From JAIOZK01 sp964468645 (GTDB lineage: Bacteria > Bacteroidota > Bacteroidia > Bacteroidales > JAIOZK01), in assembly GCA_964468645.1 (NCBI GenBank), contig CAYXUU010000029.1, positions 14,084-78,083 on the forward strand: a stretch of 64,000 nt of DNA. The letters are read 5' to 3'. The notes below the pieces were generated by a model that was given only the letters and a program-made list of their open reading frames with translations, did not search any database and had not been told where the DNA came from. This document shows, piece by piece, positions 1 through 7,950 of the stretch. How positions within the stretch are numbered: position 1 is the first letter of the stretch; each line of letters begins with the position of its first letter. Made by a program: the position numbers and the translations under genes.

Positions 1-1211
1 AGGAGGATCAAAACCACACCTCCGATAAGACTGTACAGCGTGATTTTGTTGTTTTTCAGCTTCATGGCAAGAAATTCCATTTCCTGTTGTGTCCGGAGTT
101 CTTCAATTCTTGATTGCTCCCTGGCAAGTTGCATCCTGTATTCCTGCACTTCCAATGAGTCGGCATACTGACTGTGAATAAGCATATAATCATAGGCACT
201 CTCGTAATCCCCGGTCTGGGCAAACATTTTACTATAGTCTTTATACACCCATTCGATGTTGTAGATATAGTTAATCCCCTTAGCCTTATCAATGCTTAAC
301 TCATAATACTCCATGGCTCTGTCATACTCTTCCCAGTCACGGTAAACATTTGCCATATTCCCGTAGCAATTACCCTGTACTTTAATATCATTCTTAAGAA
401 GTGCAAGTTCAAGCGTTTTTTCATAATACTCCAACGATCTCTCAAGTTCACCGGCTTCATAAGCATTGAAAGCTATCCTGCCTAATGCCGACATCATATA
501 TACAGTGTCATTCATTTTTTCAGCATATTTCAATACCTGTAAGTATGCTTCATCGGCCCGTTCAAACGCTGACAGATGCCTGAATTCATCGCCAAGGTTA
601 TAATAAGCCGTTGCCAGGTAGAGATGATCCTTTGTTGTGTCGGCATAACTGAGGAACTTATCTCTATAATATCTTTCCATGCCTTTGTCTTCAGTATATT
701 GGTAAACCCGCATCAGAATAAAATAAGGCTTTGCAAACTGTTGCTCCAGATGTTTTTCTTCAAGTATCCTGATACTTCGGGTTTGATAGTCCATCCCCTG
801 TTCATACCTGTCAGTATTGAAAAATATCGTACCGATGTCGCTGCAAATCCTGGCAAGTTTCAGGGGATCGTTTTCGTTTTCAGTTTTTTCGATCAACAGG
901 TCGAGGTATTTGTAATCGTGAATAACCATATTTGAAAGCCTTCCGGCCTTGTAAATAACATGATAGATCATCATGTCCGGTTCAATGTCTTTAACAGCAG
1001 CCAATGAATCGGCCAGCAAACCATACTTGATCGATTTGGCCAGGTAGTCGTGCTGGTAACCCGATGCTAATTCTGTCAGGATTTTTAAACGGCTAGCATC
1101 TTTCAGTGTATCTGAGTTTAATTTATACTCAAGGTTAGGAAGGTAGTTATCAGTCTGAGCAAATACATTCCATGAAAGTAGTATCAGTATTAACAGTAAT
1201 TTAAATTTCAT
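1..1211 (-). CDS. TPR-containing signalling protein, 5' part (C-terminus outside window)
   Basis: The minus-strand frame is open from an ATG at 1211 to the window edge, giving 403 codons. It starts with a signal peptide (MKFKLLLILILLSWNVFAQ) and continues with helical repeats of the tetratricopeptide kind: aromatic/Ala-rich helices such as YYNLGDEFRHLSAFERADEA, then GRIAFNAYEAGELERSLEYY and GNMANVYRDWEEYDRAMEYY. The last visible residues, after a charged coiled-coil-like stretch (EYRMQLAREQSRIEELRTQQ), begin a membrane segment (ITLYSLIGGVVLILL). In Bacteroidota, periplasmic TPRs plus one membrane helix usually precede a cytoplasmic histidine kinase or a LuxR-type DNA-binding domain. Which one applies here cannot be seen. 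TPR character is clear; the signalling role is inferred from the architecture. Confidence 0.8.
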   Translation of the reverse strand, partial: MKFKLLLILILLSWNVFAQTDNYLPNLEYKLNSDTLKDASRLKILTELASGYQHDYLAKSIKYGLLADSLAAVKDIEPDMMIYHVIYKAGRLSNMVIHDYKYLDLLIEKTENENDPLKLARICSDIGTIFFNTDRYEQGMDYQTRSIRILEEKHLEQQFAKPYFILMRVYQYTEDKGMERYYRDKFLSYADTTKDHLYLATAYYNLGDEFRHLSAFERADEAYLQVLKYAEKMNDTVYMMSALGRIAFNAYEAGELERSLEYYEKTLELALLKNDIKVQGNCYGNMANVYRDWEEYDRAMEYYELSIDKAKGINYIYNIEWVYKDYSKMFAQTGDYESAYDYMLIHSQYADSLEVQEYRMQLAREQSRIEELRTQQEMEFLAMKLKNNKITLYSLIGGVVLIL

Positions 1212-1342
1212 TCAGCCTTTTGGATATGATGTGATTTACTATCCGGGTACAAAAATAAAGGTTCGCTGATAAACCTGGTCGATCAAGCTTTCTTATTACA
1301 GTTTTTATCTTTCAGATGGTGGCTTTGAACCTATTTTTATCA

Positions 1343-1744
1343 TCAGGGGGTTAATGTTGTCATACTGATTACCCAGAAACCTTTTTCAAAGATTTTGAAT
1401 TCCATCTCTGCTTCACCTTCATTTGATTGATAGGTAATCTTCCCCCAGAAAGGGAAATCAATATTCTGCTTTCCAACGATAGGGGCTGAGTCAGGCCCCA
1501 ATTCCATATTTACCATTTTAATATTCCTGACTACTCTTACCTGTGTTCCTACCGGTCGGTAATCAAGCTGTATGGCACTGCCTCCGGAACTTTGATTGGT
1601 GAACATGATCTGCTCAGGCATGTTTACTTCATAGAGTATGGAATAAGCAGGTTGTTCCTGTTCTTCAGTTTGTGCCTGTGGATCTTTGGTGGTTTTGCAG
1701 GCTACCAATGCCAGTAAAACCATTATAGTCATTATTTTTTTCAT
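1343..1744 (-). CDS. small secreted lipoprotein of unknown function
   Basis: 133 residues from the ATG at 1744. An in-frame upstream ATG at 1780 would add 12 residues ahead of a perfect lipoprotein signal, so the inner start is preferred. The N-terminus MKKIMTIMVLLALVACKTTK has a lipobox ending at Cys16. The mature part is rich in beta-strand-like segments (YSILYEVNMPEQIMFTNQ, QLDYRPVGTQVRVVRNIKM, PFWGKITYQSNEGEAEMEF). I recognise no family. It sits 131 bp downstream of the TPR gene's start on the same strand, so it lies upstream of that gene, but nothing shows cotranscription. Likely anchored in the inner or outer membrane facing the periplasm. Confidence 0.7.
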   Translation of the reverse strand: MKKIMTIMVLLALVACKTTKDPQAQTEEQEQPAYSILYEVNMPEQIMFTNQSSGGSAIQLDYRPVGTQVRVVRNIKMVNMELGPDSAPIVGKQNIDFPFWGKITYQSNEGEAEMEFKIFEKGFWVISMTTLTP

Positions 1745-2057
1745 TTGTGCATTTTTTAATTGATTTGCTAATTTACACAATCATTACTCAATTTCAAAAT
1801 AGTGCAGCAAATTGATCAATGTGAATCAGGCCTTAACTTTTTTTACCAGTATTCAAAATAAAGACCAATCTTTAAAGATTGCATCTGGAAGTTGTCCTAA
1901 TTATTTGTTAAGACAATCCGTATCGATACCAGGTGAACGAATGATTAAATAAGCTTATATTTGATCATCGATTGATCTGTCGGATTATTTACCGGATCAG
2001 GGTATCAAAGCATTCGTTACGTATTAGAAAATAACCAATAAGCATTCTTACTTCATA

Positions 2058-3626
2058 ATGAATCTCAATAAGATAAAGTTTTTAAGTATAATCAGTTCAT
2101 TACTATTGGTATGGTTTTTTTCGATATACCCCATATTGGTGCTCTATGCACACAATGCTGGTGAAGTGTTGCTTCATCAGGTGGTAATACCATTGATTTC
2201 GAGCCTGATATTCTATACGGCTATCTATGGTTTGTGGTGGTTAATATTAAAAAATAATTTTAGAGCTGGTTTTGCAACCATCTTTGCAATATTGATTTTC
2301 TGGAATTATGATTTAATTTTTACAGGGCTTTTAAAAGTAATTGATTTGAGGCACTGGCATTTAATGCCATTATTATTAGTTATCTATTCGTTCCTGGTTT
2401 ATATGCTCATAAGAATCAAACATCAAAAATTGCTTCATAATTTAAATACTATTTTCCTGGTGCCAATAACCATACTCATCATGATTAATGTATTTAATAT
2501 ACTGCGTGTTGAGATTGTGAAACCTGATCCCAAAGTAAACAAAAAAAAGTTAGATCAGTTAAATCAGGATGATAATCCTAACAGGGATTATCCTGACATA
2601 TTTCTAATTATTCTGGATGAATATGCCAGTTTCAGCACAATCTATGAGGAATGGGATTATGATAATAGTGGTTTTGCTCAATACTTAAGGGAAAGCGGCT
2701 TTTTTATTGCGGGAAACAGCGATTGGAGATATTATAGAACAATCTGGAATATCTGCAGTCTGCTGAACCTGGATTATGTAACCGGACCGGTCGAACAAAA
2801 TGAATTCCTGGAATACTGCTGTGGCAATCCCTCGGTGCTGGATAATGCAACAAGGGAAATGTTACAGAAAGTAAATAAAAAAGATCTGTTTGAAAGGATT
2901 GCCAGCAACAAGCTTACTGGTTATTTGAAAGATTATGGATATAATATCATAGTTTTGGAAGCATTCAAATCAATGACCTTCAATTATACCGATTATTTCA
3001 TGGGTTTTGATGACTTCAGGAGAAACGATCTGGTATCTGAATTTACTGATCCATTTTCCCAGGAACTGATAAGAGGCTCTATCCTGTATCCCTTCGTAGA
3101 TCTATCAATTGATTACCGGATTAATAAAATAAAGTATAACGGAACAAAATCCATTTTAAATTATTTAAAATCAAAGGCGGCCGACCTGGATAGCCCCAAA
3201 TTTGTTCTTGCACATATACTCTGTCCACACCACCCTCTTGTATTTGACCTTGAGGGGAATTTCGTACCTGATGCGCCAAATCCAAGAGATGAGCGTATCG
3301 GAAAGCTAATGCCTGAAAATAACGATGTTAATCACAGATATCTGGATCAGTATATTTATATGACCAACCAGATTAAAGACATTATTAATTCTATTATGAT
3401 ACAATCAACAGAGAAACCTGTTATCATGATTCAGAGTGATCATTCCCCAAGGCCACAGGCGTTTTATTTGAAAGATAAAACCAATGCGTTTAGTGTATTG
3501 AATGTGGTATATTTTCCGGATGGGGATTATAAATATATGTATGATAGTATTGCTCCCATTAATATAATGAGAATATTATTAAATAAATACTTCGATACAA
3601 AATACGAATTATTGGATGACAGATAG
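2058..3626 (+). CDS. membrane-anchored sulfatase/alkaline-phosphatase-superfamily protein (copy 1)
   Basis: 522 residues. Residues 1-150 hold about five hydrophobic segments. Residues 178-520 form a periplasmic domain of the alkaline phosphatase/sulfatase superfamily (LTA synthase or phosphoethanolamine transferase-like fold). Visible signature positions are the strand PDIFLIILDEYAS with metal-ligand candidate Asp187, a candidate nucleophile Thr228 in SDWRYYRTIW, CPHHP at 389-393 and QSDHSPR with Asp461-His462. A cysteine/formylglycine sulfatase motif is absent, so phospho-group transfer or hydrolysis is more likely than sulfate hydrolysis. It shares the N-terminal SIYP-LVLYAHNA-type segment and the C-terminal LLNKYF-LLDDR end with the gene at 4656, so the two are paralogues. 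The next gene starts at the base after its stop codon, showing translational coupling. The substrate is unknown; a surface polysaccharide or lipid is inferred from context. Confidence 0.8.
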   Translation: MNLNKIKFLSIISSLLLVWFFSIYPILVLYAHNAGEVLLHQVVIPLISSLIFYTAIYGLWWLILKNNFRAGFATIFAILIFWNYDLIFTGLLKVIDLRHWHLMPLLLVIYSFLVYMLIRIKHQKLLHNLNTIFLVPITILIMINVFNILRVEIVKPDPKVNKKKLDQLNQDDNPNRDYPDIFLIILDEYASFSTIYEEWDYDNSGFAQYLRESGFFIAGNSDWRYYRTIWNICSLLNLDYVTGPVEQNEFLEYCCGNPSVLDNATREMLQKVNKKDLFERIASNKLTGYLKDYGYNIIVLEAFKSMTFNYTDYFMGFDDFRRNDLVSEFTDPFSQELIRGSILYPFVDLSIDYRINKIKYNGTKSILNYLKSKAADLDSPKFVLAHILCPHHPLVFDLEGNFVPDAPNPRDERIGKLMPENNDVNHRYLDQYIYMTNQIKDIINSIMIQSTEKPVIMIQSDHSPRPQAFYLKDKTNAFSVLNVVYFPDGDYKYMYDSIAPINIMRILLNKYFDTKYELLDDR

Positions 3627-4556
3627 ATGAAGGCAAACAAAATGCTTATTGTTTTTCTTTGTATATTTATATTGTTTGCTACGTATCTGGTTTTTGCAGA
3701 TTATATCTTTCAGGTCTTAATTAAAATGAGCAGAGAAGCAAGATCTGTTAAAAGAGAACTGCCTCAAGAAACTAACAATATAAAATTTCATATTGATAGG
3801 GTAAAGAATGTGATATTAGGATGGAAAGATGCTTTGACAATCCGGGGGTGGGTCTTCAAAGAAAATGTTAAAGAGACGCATAGAGAGGTATATCTGGTGC
3901 TAAAGTCAAAAACAAGCACGCTTATTTTCGATATAGAAGATGATAATAGACAAAGGCGGGATATTTCGTATAACTATAATATTGCCGACGAAATAGATAA
4001 TCATGGATTTGAGTTGAGAATACCCGTTTATAGATTAAGAAAAGGCCCATATAAAATTGGGTTTATAATAGAAGACAAAACAGGGACATATTATACCCTT
4101 TCTGATACAAAATTGAGGATACCTAGAAACACAATTCAGACAAAGCAAATAAGTCAGAGATCATTATCAGAATTCATATCAAAACAGGTAAGCCTGGATT
4201 TAAAAGAACCTACAAAAGAAGTCGATTATCATTTCGACGAAGTCAATATTTCGGAGAAACACCTTATTGTCAGCGGGTGGGGATTTATTAAAGGCATGGA
4301 TACAGGTTCACTTAAAACGTATATTTCATTAAAGAAAGACGAAAATGTAATTGTATATAATGTTCAGGTGAATAAGAGGAAGGATATAACCAAGCGGTTT
4401 AAGGATTTCGGCAGAAACCTGAATTTATCAGGTTTCTCATCCCAAATCCCCATTGAGAATTTGGATAGCGGAAATTATCAATTAGGATTATACTTAATTA
4501 AGGGTGATCACATAGGAATTATTTATGCGGACCAACATGTAAATGTTAGCAAATAA
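3627..4556 (+). CDS. single-pass membrane protein with two related beta domains
   Basis: 309 residues. An N-terminal membrane helix (residues 6-30) is followed by two internally related extracytoplasmic domains, about 50-165 and 200-305. Each carries a Gly-Trp-x-Phe element (RGWVFKE near residue 76; SGWGFIK near 217), an Arg-x-Asp-Ile element (RRDISYNYN; RKDITKRFKDF), a Gly-Phe-x-x-x-Ile-Pro element (HGFELRIPVYR; SGFSSQIPIEN) and a G-Y-x-x-G-hydrophobic strand (GPYKIGFIIED; GNYQLGLYLIK). This is the pattern of a duplicated immunoglobulin-like beta-sandwich seen beside glycan-modifying enzymes. Its start codon directly abuts the stop of the upstream sulfatase-like gene, so the two are probably a functional pair. 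No catalytic residues are evident; a substrate-presenting or scaffolding role is a guess. Confidence 0.7.
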   Translation: MKANKMLIVFLCIFILFATYLVFADYIFQVLIKMSREARSVKRELPQETNNIKFHIDRVKNVILGWKDALTIRGWVFKENVKETHREVYLVLKSKTSTLIFDIEDDNRQRRDISYNYNIADEIDNHGFELRIPVYRLRKGPYKIGFIIEDKTGTYYTLSDTKLRIPRNTIQTKQISQRSLSEFISKQVSLDLKEPTKEVDYHFDEVNISEKHLIVSGWGFIKGMDTGSLKTYISLKKDENVIVYNVQVNKRKDITKRFKDFGRNLNLSGFSSQIPIENLDSGNYQLGLYLIKGDHIGIIYADQHVNVSK

Positions 4557-4590
4557 ATTGTAAACTTTTCAAAAGTACAATCAGTTTTTG
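4557..4590 (+). terminator. possible hairpin terminator after the 3627 gene
   Basis: Directly after the stop codon, ATTGTA...TACAAT (4557-4562 / 4576-4581) encloses CTTT-TCA-AAAG, giving one imperfect hairpin with a two-base bulge, followed by CAGTTTTTG. It is AT-rich and therefore weak. It would separate the first two genes of the locus from the second sulfatase-like copy. Confidence 0.35.
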
Positions 4591-4655
4591 TAAGAAATAT
4601 CAGTAGTATTGTAAATTCGCTGCTGCTCTAAACCTGAATAAGAATTATTAATGCA

Positions 4656-6131
4656 ATGGGTAAAAGTAAACTTTTAAAAAAGTTAGTTCCAATTATCACT
4701 GTATGGCTATTTGCAATTTATCCCGTTTTGGCTTTATATGCACACAATGCTGAAGAGCTTGTTTTACAGCAAGCTACACTACCCTTAGGCTTTTCCCTGA
4801 TATTCTCAACAATTCTATTTGGTCTTTGGGGAATCATACTTAAGAACAATTATAAGGCAAGTTTGGTGACTATTATATTGTTATTGATTTTTTGGTATTA
4901 CGCATTAATTTACAGGGGTATTACGCAATTTAACACTTTTAAGCACTGGCATCTAATACCGTTATTATTTTTAATGTATTTCATTTTTGTCTATTTTATA
5001 GCAAAGGCCAGGCGACAAAAGGTGCTAAAAAAATTAAACACAATCTTATTAGCACCAATTACGCTATTGATAGTTTTTAATGTTATAACCATCTTACCAA
5101 TAGAATTTAAAAAGATTGAAACCTTAAGAAATAATGGTAAGACTAATATCACGGCATCTGAAATAAATGCTGCTAAAGATCATCCAGATATTTATCTGAT
5201 CGTATTAGATGAATATGCCAGCTTTAAGTCAATAAATGAAGAGTGGGATTATACCAACAGTGAGTTTGAAGAATTTCTAAGAGAAAAAGGCTTTTATGTT
5301 GCTGAAGATAGTGAAACCCGGTTTAATAAGACTAAAAAAGCACTGACCTCTTTAATGAATCTCAAATATATTGATGAAAGTTATACAGAGTTAGAATTAA
5401 ATCAGAGATATCATAACAATCATATATTTGATTTATTTGATAAAATGGGGTATGGCGTTGTTTTTCTCGATGGACGTGGTATTGCTGGGCAAACAGCAAT
5501 TTCAGAAAACATTTTACATGTCTATTATACAGGCATAGATTCTACAAACAGTCCCGTGATTAATGAATTCAGCGATCTGGTTTTTAAACAATCCATGTTA
5601 AAGCCCCTCCTCAAATACCTGAGGGATGAAAATACAAATCTTTACTATAATTTGAATAATTATATCTTCAATTACATAAGTAATTTCCCATCAATAGTAA
5701 ATGAAAATGAGCAGCCAACTTTCCTGTATGCTTATATAATGTGTCCGCATTTGCCATATGTTTTTGACCGGAAGGGTAATTTTACTGAGAATCCTACAAA
5801 CTATTGGGAGTATAAATCATTAGATAAAGATCTTCTTAAAAAATTATATTTAGAGCAATATATCCATGTTACAACAAGGATGACAGATATTATAAATGAA
5901 ATATTAGAAACTTCGGAAAATGAACCTATTATAATTTTGCTATCGGATCATGGCCCAAGAGGAAACTCAGGTATGAAAAATTCAAATCAGGCTTTCAGGG
6001 TTATGAATGCGATATATTTTCCCGACCGCAACTATCATAATCTATATTCAAATATTGCACCGGTTAACACGTTGAGAGCATTGTTAAACAAGTACTTTGG
6101 CGGAAACTTTAAAATGTTGGAGGATAGATAG
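4656..6131 (+). CDS. membrane-anchored sulfatase/alkaline-phosphatase-superfamily protein (copy 2)
   Basis: 491 residues, a paralogue of the gene at 2058. The N-terminal five-segment membrane region is very similar (IYPVLALYAHNAEE; KHWHLIPLLF), as is the soluble domain. Key positions are HPDIYLIVLDEYASF with Asp185, candidate nucleophile Thr226 in TRFNKTKKAL, MCPHLPYVFD, and LLSDHGPRG with the Asp-His metal pair. The C-terminus LLNKYF-GNFKMLEDR matches copy 1. The region between nucleophile and second metal motif is shorter than in copy 1 by about 30 residues, so the copies probably differ in substrate or acceptor. It is separated from the preceding gene by 99 bp holding a possible terminator. 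Members of this fold transfer or remove phospho-linked groups on envelope polymers; the precise reaction is unknown. Confidence 0.8.
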   Translation: MGKSKLLKKLVPIITVWLFAIYPVLALYAHNAEELVLQQATLPLGFSLIFSTILFGLWGIILKNNYKASLVTIILLLIFWYYALIYRGITQFNTFKHWHLIPLLFLMYFIFVYFIAKARRQKVLKKLNTILLAPITLLIVFNVITILPIEFKKIETLRNNGKTNITASEINAAKDHPDIYLIVLDEYASFKSINEEWDYTNSEFEEFLREKGFYVAEDSETRFNKTKKALTSLMNLKYIDESYTELELNQRYHNNHIFDLFDKMGYGVVFLDGRGIAGQTAISENILHVYYTGIDSTNSPVINEFSDLVFKQSMLKPLLKYLRDENTNLYYNLNNYIFNYISNFPSIVNENEQPTFLYAYIMCPHLPYVFDRKGNFTENPTNYWEYKSLDKDLLKKLYLEQYIHVTTRMTDIINEILETSENEPIIILLSDHGPRGNSGMKNSNQAFRVMNAIYFPDRNYHNLYSNIAPVNTLRALLNKYFGGNFKMLEDR

Positions 6132-6217
6132 TCTAAATTAATTTGGAAGTACCGAAAACAATTATAAATTTTTATACTAATTTGCGAACAATCATTAAAT
6201 CAGAAACTGGAAATTCA

Positions 6218-7594
6218 ATGATTAATAATAAAGTCTTAGAAAGTTCTTTCCGTGACCCAAGCGGATTTCTCTTTGATGAAGACGGGATACTATTGCGTCA
6301 AGTAAATAAATGTTATCAAAAAGACTATGACTTTTTAATGAATTCTTCACTTTATGACAAATTAACAAGTGAAGGATTGTTGATTACTCATAAGGAGCAT
6401 GATAGCCATAAAGGTTTCAAACCAGATTGTTACAAAATTATCGAACCTGACCTGATTAATTTTATATCCTACCCATATGAGTGGTCGTTCAGCCAATTAA
6501 AAGATGCGGCAATAACAACACTGATGATTCAAAAAACAGCCTTACAACATGGAATGATATTAAAAGACAGCAGTGCCTACAATATTCAGTTTCAAAACGG
6601 AAGACCCATATTTATTGATACGCTCTCATTTGAAATATACCATGATGGCCAACCATGGGGTGCTTACAGGCAATTCTGCCAGCATTTTTTAGCCCCACTC
6701 GCATTGATGAGCCATACCGATATCCGGTTAAACCAGATGATGAAAATTTATCTGGATGGCATTCCTCTTGATCTGGCCAGTAAATTATTACCCTTTAAAA
6801 CGAAAATCAGGATCTCGTTATTAATGCATCTTCATTTGCATACAGGTGCACAAAAAAAGTACCGGAACAAAGGATCTGCTTCGAAAAACACGAAAATTTC
6901 CCGTTCTAATTTGTTTGCATTGATACAAAGTTTATTATCTGCTGTAAGACGCCTGAGATTGAAGGGCCAGAATACTGAATGGGGCGATTATTATTCTTTT
7001 ACCAATTACGCTGATCAATCATTTACACATAAAAAAGAAATTATTACCGGATTTATCAAAGCTATAAATCCTGAAACGATCTGGGACCTGGGTGCAAACA
7101 CAGGCGAGTTCACTCAAATTGGCAGTCAATATGGAATACAATGCGTCGCATTTGATATTGATCCGTTAGCTGTTGATTCCCATTATACCTATATCAGAAA
7201 CCAGCAAATTGAAAATATTTTACCGTTGGTCATGGATTTAACAAATCCGAGTCCATCAATAGGTTGGAACAACAAAGAAAGAATGGGATTTTTGCAGAGG
7301 CCTTTACCCGATACCGTTCTTGCACTTGCATTGATCCATCATCTGGCCATTTCAAACAATCTGCCATTGAACAAGATTGCCAGCTTCCTGAGTGAATTGA
7401 GCGATAATCTGATCATTGAATTTGTACCAAAGACAGATTCACAGGTGCAAAAACTACTCGAGTCACGAAAAGATATCTTTATAAATTACAATGAAGAAAC
7501 ATTTGTCCGGGATTTCGAATTGTATTTTAAGATCAGGGCAAAAGAAACGATTGCTGAATCTAACAGGGTAATTTATTGGATGACTAGAAAATAA
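6218..7594 (+). CDS. class I SAM-dependent methyltransferase (NoeA-like family)
   Basis: 458 residues from the ATG at 6218. A TTG 75 bp upstream is in frame but would need a rare start codon and adds an uncharacteristic leader, so it is rejected. The N-terminal region begins SSFRDPSGFLFDEDG, a layout typical of the NoeA-like methyltransferases found in polysaccharide and nodulation loci, with FIDTLSFE near residue 135. The C-terminal third is a Rossmann methyltransferase: SAM-binding motif I WDLGANTGEF around residues 289-298, acidic motif II VAFDIDPLAVD, and a post-motif ALALIHHLAI. It lies 86 bp after the second sulfatase-like gene on the same strand. The likely role is O- or C-methylation of a surface glycan or lipid-linked intermediate in the cytoplasm; the acceptor cannot be read from the sequence. 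Confidence 0.75.
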   Translation: MINNKVLESSFRDPSGFLFDEDGILLRQVNKCYQKDYDFLMNSSLYDKLTSEGLLITHKEHDSHKGFKPDCYKIIEPDLINFISYPYEWSFSQLKDAAITTLMIQKTALQHGMILKDSSAYNIQFQNGRPIFIDTLSFEIYHDGQPWGAYRQFCQHFLAPLALMSHTDIRLNQMMKIYLDGIPLDLASKLLPFKTKIRISLLMHLHLHTGAQKKYRNKGSASKNTKISRSNLFALIQSLLSAVRRLRLKGQNTEWGDYYSFTNYADQSFTHKKEIITGFIKAINPETIWDLGANTGEFTQIGSQYGIQCVAFDIDPLAVDSHYTYIRNQQIENILPLVMDLTNPSPSIGWNNKERMGFLQRPLPDTVLALALIHHLAISNNLPLNKIASFLSELSDNLIIEFVPKTDSQVQKLLESRKDIFINYNEETFVRDFELYFKIRAKETIAESNRVIYWMTRK

Positions 7595-7693
7595 ATATTA
7601 AATGGATAATATTATTTCATTTGGATTTTAAGTAAATTAAAAAGTATATTTTTGAATATGAAATTGAAATCACTGCAAATCAAAAGTTAAACG

Positions 7694-7924
7694 ATGAATA
7701 TACTCCACGCTATTATTTCGGTAACATTTCTTTCTTCATTACCTGCCATTTTACTCGCCTATATTGACCCGGGAACCGGCAGCATAATAATTCAGGCAAT
7801 TATTGCGACAGTTGTTGGCGCTGGCGTTGCCCTGGCGCTATTCAGAGACAAAGTATTCAGGTTATTCGGGATAAAAAGGCCGGATAAACCCGATGATGAA
7901 TCTGAGCATATTGAAGACAAATAG
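7694..7924 (+). CDS. small YIDPGTGS-type membrane protein
   Basis: 76 residues. A hydrophobic N-terminal segment (signal or helix, residues 5-22) is followed by AYIDPGTGSIIIQAIIATVV and a second hydrophobic stretch, then a basic then acidic tail ending HIEDK. The Tyr-Ile-Asp-Pro-Gly-Thr-Gly-Ser element preceding a membrane helix recurs in very small proteins located in polysaccharide or surface-modification loci. The family is without an assigned function as far as I know. Its place 99 bp after the methyltransferase, on the same strand, supports membership of the 2058-7924 locus, perhaps as a small subunit of a membrane complex. Confidence 0.7.
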   Translation: MNILHAIISVTFLSSLPAILLAYIDPGTGSIIIQAIIATVVGAGVALALFRDKVFRLFGIKRPDKPDDESEHIEDK

Positions 7925-7950
7925 CAATTATCCCTAATATTATTCTTGAA

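Noticed and set aside
2058..6131. True type I sulfatases
   Set aside because: The C/S-x-P-x-R formylglycine motif is absent in both copies; a threonine occupies the likely nucleophile place, as in phospho-group transferases of the superfamily.
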